The translations under genes and the position numbers were made by a program. A stretch of 7,918 bases of DNA, from contig URSZ01000116.1 of the NCBI GenBank assembly GCA_900550635.1, positions 1 through 7,918 of the forward strand, read 5' to 3'. Below, one piece after another: positions 1 to 4,292 of the stretch (position 1 is the first letter of the stretch; each line of letters opens with the position of its first letter). The notes under the pieces were generated by a model. The model saw only the letters and a program-made list of their open reading frames with translations, did not search any database and was not told where the DNA came from. Source of the stretch: an uncultured Prevotella sp. Its GTDB lineage: Bacteria; Bacteroidota; Bacteroidia; Bacteroidales; Bacteroidaceae.

Positions 1-214
1 GGCGGGAGAGCCTGCCTACGGAGAGAGTTATCTCGTTGCCGATGAACATGGCGGGGTAGCCTTTGTGTTCTACCAGAAAATGAGTGAACTGTTGGCGCAC
101 CCACTCCTCGGGAGTGAGCGCTACGAAACGCTTGCGCAGGAAGTCGAAAACCATTTGTTTTTCGTTGCGCACGACGATTTTTGTATTTGCGTAGGGCAGG
201 TTTAATGCAAACAT
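1..214 (-). CDS. HsdR_N-domain protein (type I restriction R-subunit N-terminal-like), 5' part only
   Basis: The first 71 codons are visible; the rest lies beyond position 1. The protein starts MFALNLPYANTKIVV and continues with FDFLRKRFVALTPEEWVRQQ (about residues 23-42), HFLVEHKGYP (45-54) and a following IGNEITL stretch. From memory, these match the opening of a short Bacteroidota family annotated as 'type I restriction enzyme R protein N-terminal domain', where LTPEEWVRQ and KGYP are strongly conserved. The domain is related to PD-(D/E)XK nucleases, but the catalytic part would lie in the missing sequence. These proteins usually stand alone, without the helicase part of HsdR or HsdM/HsdS partners, so a role in restriction is not established. 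The ATG at 214 is chosen because it gives the family N-terminus. The gene diverges from amn across 58 bases. Confidence 0.8.
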   Translation of the reverse strand, partial: MFALNLPYANTKIVVRNEKQMVFDFLRKRFVALTPEEWVRQQFTHFLVEHKGYPAMFIGNEITLSVGRLSR

Positions 215-218
215 TTAT

Positions 219-226
219 TACTTTTG
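219..226 (+). promoter_or_regulatory. Candidate -7 box for amn-holA (TACTTTTG)
   Basis: TACTTTTG fits the Bacteroidota -7 consensus TAnnTTTG and would start RNA near position 232, about 40 bases before the amn ATG. No good TTTG -33 element sits at the usual distance; only TTTA at 201-204 is nearby. TTTGCAAA (223-230), an 8-base palindrome, overlaps the box. Inferred from the consensus only. Confidence 0.4.
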
Positions 227-256
227 CAAATAATGTACGGCTTTATAGCCGGTAAG

Positions 257-264
257 CAAAAATA
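257..264 (-). promoter_or_regulatory. Candidate -7 box for the HsdR_N-domain gene (TATTTTTG)
   Basis: Read on the minus strand, 264-257 is TATTTTTG, a fit to TAnnTTTG. A partial -33 element (CTTG, plus-strand 285-288, already inside amn) lies 20 bases upstream. The RNA would start near 250, giving a leader of about 36 bases before the ATG at 214. Confidence 0.4.
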
Positions 265-272
265 CGTAAAAA

Positions 273-1049
273 ATGAAGACGAGGCAAGACATCGTGGGAA
301 ATTGGCTGGTGCGGTACACGCACCGTTCTTTGGATAGCTTTACTCCCTACGTCCTGCTTACGAATTTCAATAATTACGTAGACCTCTTTTGCGAGCAATG
401 CGGCGTAGAACAGGTGGATTATGGCGCGAATATGCGCATGGCTGTTGCCGACGACATAACGATGATTAATTTCGGGATAGGCAGCCCCAACGCAGCATTG
501 ATAATGGATCTGCTTAGCGCTGTACAGCCCTCGGCCTGCCTGTTCTTGGGCAAATGCGGCGGAATATCCGACAAGACGCACGTGGGCGATTACATCCTTC
601 CACTTGCAGGAATACGGGGCGAAGGAACGAGCAACGACTATTTCCCGCCCGAAATTCCGGCACTGCCGGCATTCATGCTGCAAAGAGCTGTTTCAACCTC
701 CTTGCGCGACGCACGCAACGACTATTGGACAGGTACGGTTTATACAACCAACCGCCGCGTGTGGGAACACGACGAAAAATTCAAGGATTACCTGCGCACA
801 ACCCGGGCTATGGCTGTGGACATGGAAACGGCCACGCTGTTTTCGTGCGGCTTTTATAATCATATACCCACTGGCGCATTGCTGCTTGTGTCGGACAATC
901 CTATGATACCCGAAGGAGTGAAGACAATGGAGAGCGACGAAAAAGTGACGTTCAATTATGCGGCGCAGCATGTGGCTCTCGGCATTGCCTCGTTGAAACT
1001 TATAATCCATGACGGAAGGACGGTAAAACATCTAAAGTTCGACTGGTAA
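273..1049 (+). CDS. amn: AMP nucleosidase
   Basis: The 258-residue protein belongs to the purine nucleoside phosphorylase/nucleosidase superfamily. It hydrolyses AMP to adenine and ribose 5-phosphate in purine salvage, in the cytoplasm. Visible motifs are NFGIGSPNAA (66-75), LFLGKCGGIS (90-99), IRGEGTSNDY (114-123), YTTNRRVWEHD (157-167), AVDMETATLF (181-190) with the conserved Met-Glu pair that binds ribose, and LLVSDNP (204-210) with the Asp expected to act at the purine base. The C-terminus VKHLKFDW is typical of Bacteroidota AMP nucleosidases as I remember them. It is about half the length of E. coli Amn (about 480 aa) and lacks that enzyme's extra N-terminal domain, as is normal in this phylum. 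The ATG at 273 gives the family start MKTRQDIVGNWLVRY. holA follows after 14 bases, so the two are probably co-transcribed. Confidence 0.93.
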   Translation: MKTRQDIVGNWLVRYTHRSLDSFTPYVLLTNFNNYVDLFCEQCGVEQVDYGANMRMAVADDITMINFGIGSPNAALIMDLLSAVQPSACLFLGKCGGISDKTHVGDYILPLAGIRGEGTSNDYFPPEIPALPAFMLQRAVSTSLRDARNDYWTGTVYTTNRRVWEHDEKFKDYLRTTRAMAVDMETATLFSCGFYNHIPTGALLLVSDNPMIPEGVKTMESDEKVTFNYAAQHVALGIASLKLIIHDGRTVKHLKFDW

Positions 1050-1063
1050 TAATTAAAGAATAA

Positions 1064-2092
1064 GTGGCAGCACCAAAATCTTCAGGCCCTACATACGAGA
1101 GTATCATGCGCGATATTGCGGCGCATAAACTCGAGAAAGTGTATTTTCTCGAGGGAACGGAAGGATACTTTATCGACAAGATAGCAGAAGCCGTTACGTC
1201 GGCTGCTCTGACTAACGACCAAAAGGATTTCAACCAGATAGTTTATTATGGTGCTGATGTGTCCGTCGGACAAATAATAAATACGGCAAAGAGCTACCCT
1301 TTGGGCGCCGACCGTCTTGTAGTAGAGGTGCGCGAAGCACAGTTGGTCGACCGTCTGGACGACCTTATGTATTATCTGCAATATCCCCTCGACAGTACCA
1401 TACTGATAATTTGTTATAAGAACGGCACGATAGACAGGCGGAAGCGCCTGGCCATGCTTGTTGAAAAGCAAGGCGTGCTGTTCGAGGCAAAGAAAATGAG
1501 GGATTCCCAGCTTACGGGCTTCATAAGCGTTTATTTAAAGCAGAAAAACGTTGTCATCGACAATAAGGCTGCGGTAATGCTGGCCGACTATGTGGGAGCT
1601 GATTTGTCGCGCCTTTCGGGAGAACTCGACAAGCTGGTAATATCTTTGCCGCAAGGGCAGAAATCCATTACTCCCGCCATGATAGAGCAGAATATAGGCG
1701 TAAGCAAGGATTTCAATTATTTTGAGCTGCAGAACGCGCTTGTCGAGAAAAATGTGTATAAAGCCAATCAGATTGCCCAGTACTTTGCCGACAATCCCAA
1801 GGCAAATCCCTTGCAGGTTACTCTGATTATGCTGTTCCGCTTCTTTTCCAAACTTATGTTGTCGTATTATGCGCCCGACAAGAGCCTGCACGGGTTGGCC
1901 ACGTGGCTCGGTATGTCGGAATGGCAGGCACGTGATAATATCCTGCCGGCAATGCGGCATTATTCCGGGCGGAAGGTGATGGAAATAATCGAAAAGATTC
2001 GCGAAACCGACGCACGCTCAAAGGGCATAGACAACGTATCGGTTGACGAGAGAGGACTTCTTACCGAACTGGTGTTTTTTATTCTCCATTAA
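1064..2092 (+). CDS. holA: DNA polymerase III subunit delta
   Basis: The 342-residue protein is the delta subunit of the clamp-loader complex, which opens the beta sliding clamp during DNA replication. The N-terminal part carries YESIMRDI (11-18) and VYFLEGTEGYFIDKI (26-40), matching the opening of Bacteroidota HolA with its degenerate, non-ATP-binding AAA+ fold. SRLSGELDKLVISL (182-195) and the C-terminal helical collar region PLQVTLIMLFRFFSKLM (249-265) and ETDARSKG (314-321) also fit. The length is normal. The start is GTG: a TAA at 1061-1063 lies in frame directly before it, and the next in-frame ATG (1106) would remove the conserved YESI segment. The gene lies 14 bases after amn. I found no convincing intrinsic terminator directly after the stop. 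Confidence 0.93.
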   Translation: MAAPKSSGPTYESIMRDIAAHKLEKVYFLEGTEGYFIDKIAEAVTSAALTNDQKDFNQIVYYGADVSVGQIINTAKSYPLGADRLVVEVREAQLVDRLDDLMYYLQYPLDSTILIICYKNGTIDRRKRLAMLVEKQGVLFEAKKMRDSQLTGFISVYLKQKNVVIDNKAAVMLADYVGADLSRLSGELDKLVISLPQGQKSITPAMIEQNIGVSKDFNYFELQNALVEKNVYKANQIAQYFADNPKANPLQVTLIMLFRFFSKLMLSYYAPDKSLHGLATWLGMSEWQARDNILPAMRHYSGRKVMEIIEKIRETDARSKGIDNVSVDERGLLTELVFFILH

Positions 2093-2448
2093 CAAGCGAA
2101 ATAATTTTTTCCGGAAACTCTTGTGATTGTTTTTCGGGCACAGTGTGCTCCGCTCCTGCGGCATGACAAAATGTCAGTAGGAGTAATTGCGGCAAGTGTG
2201 TTCGGTAGACCGGTGCGTTTTTCAGTGTAGATAACTTTACGGGCTGCTGTTTCTTGTTGCATGCGCCTGCCCGACGACGCAATTCTTGTCTTGGTTTCCG
2301 ACTTGCCGGCTGCCATGATTTATGTACGCGTTTTTGGAGAAAGGGTAGGTTGTGAAAAGAAATGTTCACGGATTTCGGGGCGGGAAAAACGGTAAATAAG
2401 GCAAGTTGTTTTTTGTGTCCGTACTTTTGTTTGAAGTAGGATAATTTA

Positions 2449-2511
2449 ATGGTAAATCTCCGCCAAAACGTTCCTCCTACAGCATGGCTATATGGGAACA
2501 TTGTCCCGTAG
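2449..2511 (+). other. Possible 20-codon leader peptide or chance ORF
   Basis: An ATG at 2449 opens a 20-residue frame beginning MVNLRQNVPPTAWLYG and ending at TAG (2509-2511). A TAnnTTTG-like box, TACTTTTG (2422-2429), lies 19 bases before it, which would give a leader of about 14 bases. No proper -33 element is seen at the usual distance, and the peptide matches nothing I know. A frame this short can easily arise by chance. Confidence 0.12.
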
Positions 2512-2550
2512 TTTTAAGAAAAAACGGTTGCTTGTGCAGCAAAATTTCTA

Positions 2551-2680
2551 AATGGGGAAGAAAACCTGACACGAAATTTTACGTATTTCCCCATTGTTTA
2601 TAGGACTTTACGACTGTTTTCAGGCTCTGAGATTTTATCGTATTTCTGTTTCCTGGCAGTTGCTCGCAAATAATGGGGAA
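2551..2680. repeat. Three copies of AATGGGGAA
   Basis: AATGGGGAA occurs at 2551-2559 and 2672-2680, and its inverse TTCCCCATT at 2587-2595. The first two copies could pair as a 9-bp stem with a loop of about 27 bases. The 9-mer contains four consecutive G residues in A/T-rich DNA, so three copies in 130 bases is unlikely to be chance. Function unknown; possible protein-binding sites or part of a small RNA. Confidence 0.5.
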
Positions 2681-2898
2681 ATTTGGAAAAACGACTCACT
2701 TGCCACCCATGAATTTACAATTAACCAATTTTAAGGAAGCTACAACGGATTTACAAAAGTAAAAATCAAAATTCCGCAGACAGAAGTATGCATGGATAAA
2801 ACGAAACAAAAGAAAATTTAGTGTTGTGAATTTACGTATAAGAATCATTTTGGTTTGTACTTTGTAAAGTATTTATTCGTAAACAAATTAATATTCAA

Positions 2899-2939
2899 AA
2901 CCCGCTTATTAAAATAAAATACAAGAAAACCAGCGGGTT
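2899..2939 (-). terminator. Weak terminator-like hairpin
   Basis: AACCCGCT (2899-2906) and AGCGGGTT (2932-2939) form a perfect 8-bp stem with a 25-base loop. On the minus strand the stem ends in a short U run (GGGUUUUG). It lies exactly at the end of the small broken minus-strand frame: the stop codon of that frame (2938-2940) overlaps the stem. The loop is long for a terminator, so the call is tentative. Confidence 0.25.
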
Positions 2940-3061
2940 ATTTTAAATAGTTGTATTCTTTAAACACTTGCCCATGTCTATAATCCTCTAATTTGCTCAA
3001 AACCTCCGAAAAACCGTTTCTGTTTTTATCGTATACACGTAATAGCCAGCAAATAATTCAT
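2938..3061 (-). pseudogene. Small broken reading frame, about 40 codons, unknown family
   Basis: On the minus strand an ATG at 3061 opens MNYLLAITCIR and stops at 3026-3028. In the neighbouring frame, 3057-2938 runs open for 39 codons to a TAA. It contains a protein-like stretch, RVYDKNRNGFSEVLSKLEDY followed by RHGQVFKEYNYLK. Removing one base near 3045 would join the two frames into one peptide of about 40 residues starting MNYLL. The composition (Arg, Lys, Glu, Tyr, Leu) looks like a real protein tail rather than random A/T-rich DNA, and a terminator-like hairpin sits at its end. I do not recognise the family. It could be a frameshifted small gene, the remnant of a larger gene, or chance. 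Confidence 0.22.
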
Positions 3062-3151
3062 TTTTGTAAAACTAAAAATACAAGTGCTAAAATTATGAGA
3101 GTTGCTGTGGTTTCGTTATGTAAATCAAAAATCGTAGTATGTAATCGTTTG

Positions 3152-3164
3152 CGTTTTTAAAACG
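3152..3164. repeat. Palindrome CGTTTT-T-AAAACG
   Basis: A perfect inverted repeat with 6-bp arms around one base, 133 bases before the HTH regulator start. The same arms recur around GC at 3885-3898, on the other side of the regulator gene. Confidence 0.35.
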
Positions 3165-3199
3165 GAAATTAAAATTTAAATTCGCATAGACTAAACGAA

Positions 3200-3226
3200 A
3201 AATTTACATTGCTTATTTGTAAATTT
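3200..3226. promoter_or_regulatory. Candidate operator: AAATTTACA-N9-TGTAAATTT
   Basis: A perfect inverted repeat with 9-bp arms (3200-3208 and 3218-3226) and a 9-base spacer. The arm centres lie 18 bases apart, so both half-sites would fall on nearly the same face of the helix, as a dimeric HTH protein would need. It lies directly upstream of the proposed -33 element of the HTH regulator gene, and a third half-site (TGTAAAT, 3239-3245) overlaps that element. Self-regulation by the encoded protein is the simplest reading but is inferred. Confidence 0.45.
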
Positions 3227-3236
3227 GTCTTTCTGT

Positions 3237-3270
3237 TTTGTAAATATTGCAGGAAAAAGGATTATCTTTG
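3237..3270 (+). promoter_or_regulatory. Promoter of the HTH regulator (TTTG-N22-TATCTTTG)
   Basis: TATCTTTG (3263-3270) fits the Bacteroidota -7 consensus TAnnTTTG exactly. TTTG (3237-3240) lies 22 bases upstream as the -33 element, a slightly long but plausible spacing. RNA would start near 3277, about 20 bases before the ATG at 3297. The TGTAAAT half-site overlaps the -33 element. Confidence 0.55.
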
Positions 3271-3296
3271 TCTTGAACATCCAAACACGTTGTGAA

Positions 3297-3776
3297 ATGA
3301 TGAAAGACCGCATTAAAATGATCATGGAATCGCAGCAAATGTCGCAGCAAGATTTCGCCAAAAAACTCGGAATATCTCCTGCGTCATTGTCGAGCATATT
3401 TACAGGACGCACAAACCCTACGAACAATCACGTTCGAGCTATACACAATGCGTTTCCGGCTATAAACATTGAATGGTTAATGTTCGGCGACGGCAGTATG
3501 CTCTCCCCCTCCGGAAGCAGTGTCCAAAACGAGGCGGAAAGTGAAGCAGATTTGCCCGCGGAGATAAAGGAAGCCGCAGGTAGCGGTCCGGAAGAAAAGC
3601 ATGGCGGAGGTGCGGATTTCATAGACGGCGACCTGTTCTCACAAGTGACATCGAATACGCCGAAAAAGCCCGCGCCCGAGGTTATAAAAGAAACCAAAAT
3701 AATACGTCGTGCGGTTAAGGAGATACGCATTTTTTATGACGACGGCACATACGAATCTTTCGTTCCGTCTAAGTAA
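3297..3776 (+). CDS. Helix-turn-helix (XRE-type) transcriptional regulator
   Basis: The protein of 158-159 residues begins with an XRE/Cro-like DNA-binding domain (about 3-66). MSQQDFAKKLGISPASLSSIF (15-35, split here as MSQQDFAKKL and GISPASLSSIF) is the classic helix-turn-helix. NIEWLMFGDGSM (57-68) is the conserved end of this domain in Bacteroidota members. A hydrophilic, low-complexity linker rich in Glu, Ser, Gly and Ala follows (about 70-130). The short C-terminal segment AVKEIRIFYDDGTYESFVPS (139-158) is also typical of this family, as I recall it. The frame is open upstream to a TTG at 3225, but that start would include the promoter, so ATG 3297 (or ATG 3300) is preferred. It is a single-gene unit with its own promoter and terminator. 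The target genes are unknown; self-regulation is suggested by the repeats upstream. Confidence 0.85.
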   Translation: MMKDRIKMIMESQQMSQQDFAKKLGISPASLSSIFTGRTNPTNNHVRAIHNAFPAINIEWLMFGDGSMLSPSGSSVQNEAESEADLPAEIKEAAGSGPEEKHGGGADFIDGDLFSQVTSNTPKKPAPEVIKETKIIRRAVKEIRIFYDDGTYESFVPSK

Positions 3777-3791
3777 AACGGCATTAAAATG

Positions 3792-3830
3792 AGTATCGGG
3801 CATGACAATTTTGTCATGCCCGATACTTTT
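3792..3830 (+). terminator. Strong intrinsic terminator after the HTH regulator
   Basis: AGTATCGGGCATGACAA (3792-3808) and its exact complement TTGTCATGCCCGATACT (3811-3827) flank two T bases. In RNA this would be a stem of 15-16 bp with a small A/U loop, followed by UUUU (3827-3830). It lies 15 bases after the regulator's stop codon. Transcription from the right could also stop here, although the U run on that side (CAUUUUA) is poor. Confidence 0.85.
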
Positions 3831-3966
3831 AAATAATACGGCGGTTTGTTATGCCTGTGCCCGTGAGTGCGTCTGTGTTTTCTTCGTTTTGCAAAACGTT
3901 ACACCTGCGTGCAAGGCACAATATGCGCCCTGTGGATGAGTGGCAGCCGCGAAATAGAACGTTCAT
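3829..3966 (-). CDS. Possible small ORF, 45 residues, unknown function
   Basis: On the minus strand an ATG at 3966 opens 45 codons, ending in TAA at 3829-3831. The peptide starts MNVLFRGCHSSTGRILCLAR, has three Cys (8, 17, 22), and ends TGTGITNRRII. Its stop abuts the strong hairpin at 3792-3827, which would place it convergent to the HTH regulator with a shared terminator. No clear promoter (TAnnTTTG) precedes it, it includes the CGTTTTGCAAAACG palindrome, and I recognise no family. It may equally be a chance open frame in this otherwise non-coding stretch. Confidence 0.2.
   Translation of the reverse strand: MNVLFRGCHSSTGRILCLARRCNVLQNEENTDALTGTGITNRRII
3885..3898. repeat. Perfect 14-base palindrome CGTTTTGCAAAACG
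   Basis: A perfect palindrome in the non-coding DNA 109 bases after the HTH regulator. The arms are the same as those at 3152-3164 (CGTTTT/AAAACG), with a two-base instead of a one-base centre. It could be a protein-binding site. Confidence 0.4.
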
Positions 3967-4066
3967 GTGATGTACGCATTCCGTGGCGTTTTAAATGTTA
4001 AAAAGTGGAATGTGTTTTCTACCCCCTCTCTGAGCAAATAAAAAATAGGTCGGACATATTTTAAAT

Positions 4067-4105
4067 TACAAGGCACATATTTTGAAATATGTGCCTTGTA
4101 TTTTT
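4067..4105 (+). terminator. Orphan intrinsic terminator hairpin
   Basis: TACAAGGCACATATTT (4067-4082) pairs perfectly with AAATATGTGCCTTGTA (4085-4100). In RNA the tip opens to a small loop, leaving a stem of about 14-15 bp. TTTTT follows at 4101-4105, so the hairpin reads as a plus-strand terminator. No plus-strand gene ends nearby: the HTH regulator stops 290 bases upstream and already has its own terminator. It could serve an unannotated small RNA, act as a backup terminator, or protect the efflux operon region from read-through. Confidence 0.7.
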
Positions 4106-4212
4106 GACCCCCTCCAAACCCGCATGAATACTAAGGTTTGCGCGATGTGTTAAATGCGGACAAAAACGGCAGGCCGCAGGGGAGGCTTTCCGGAATCGTT
4201 TCGGAAATGCGC

Positions 4213-4245
4213 AAAAAAAGCCGGAAGGCCTCGCGACCTCCCGAC
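4213..4245 (-). terminator. Intrinsic terminator of the efflux operon
   Basis: On the minus strand, GTCGGGAGGTC and GGCCTTCCGGC (plus 4220-4245) pair as an 11-bp GC-rich stem with a few G-U pairs, closed by GCGA, a stable GNRA tetraloop. Seven T residues follow (plus-strand A run, 4213-4219). It lies 48 bases after the stop codon of the TolC-family gene. Confidence 0.85.
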
Positions 4246-4292
4246 TGGGTAAAATTATGGATAAAGCAATGTCTTATTGTCGGAGTTGCCCG

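Larger units (their letters stand above)
2093..3199. other. Long intergenic region without a convincing gene; A/T-rich in its second half
   Basis: About 1.1 kb with no reading frame I recognise. Bases 2093-2450 have a GC content near that of the genes; 2450-3199 is much richer in A and T. Seen here: a small hairpin TGACA-AAA-TGTCA (2164-2176); three copies of AATGGGGAA (two direct, one inverted); five of the eight TGTAAA/TTTACA hexamers that continue up to the HTH regulator; a near-palindrome TACTTTGTAAAGTA (2858-2871); and a small broken minus-strand frame ending in a hairpin (2899-3061). The region may combine gene remnants with the upstream control region of the regulator. Confidence 0.6.
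2714..3244. repeat. Cluster of eight TTTACA/TGTAAA hexamers
   Basis: TTTACA occurs at 2714-2719, 2750-2755 and 3203-3208. TGTAAA occurs at 2863-2868, 3065-3070, 3119-3124, 3218-3223 and 3239-3244. By my rough estimate, about one such hexamer would be expected in 530 bases of this composition, so eight is a clear excess. The last three form the inverted repeat and promoter-overlapping site in front of the HTH regulator, which suggests that the hexamer is a regulator half-site. Confidence 0.5.

Noticed and set aside
243..683. 146-codon minus-strand ORF opposite amn
   Set aside because: The plus strand here encodes an unambiguous AMP nucleosidase; the antisense translation has no recognisable features.
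2164..2176. TGACA-AAA-TGTCA hairpin after holA as its terminator
   Set aside because: The stem is only 5 bp and no T run follows, so it does not look like an intrinsic terminator.
2079..2501. 140-codon minus-strand ORF (and a 75-codon ORF in another frame, 2089-2316) after holA
   Set aside because: It runs into the end of holA, matches no family I know, and its composition (scattered His, Lys, Gln and Cys without helix or strand pattern) looks like chance. It might be a decayed gene, but nothing supports that.
2714..3244. The repeated hexamers as a CRISPR array or iteron origin
   Set aside because: The copies are only 6-9 bases long, lie on both strands and have irregular spacing, with no uniform spacers, cas genes or replication initiator gene in the window.
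3225..3296. Upstream extension of the HTH regulator to a TTG at 3225
   Set aside because: The extension would include the -33 and -7 promoter elements, and the family N-terminus starts at MKDRIK (3297 or 3300).
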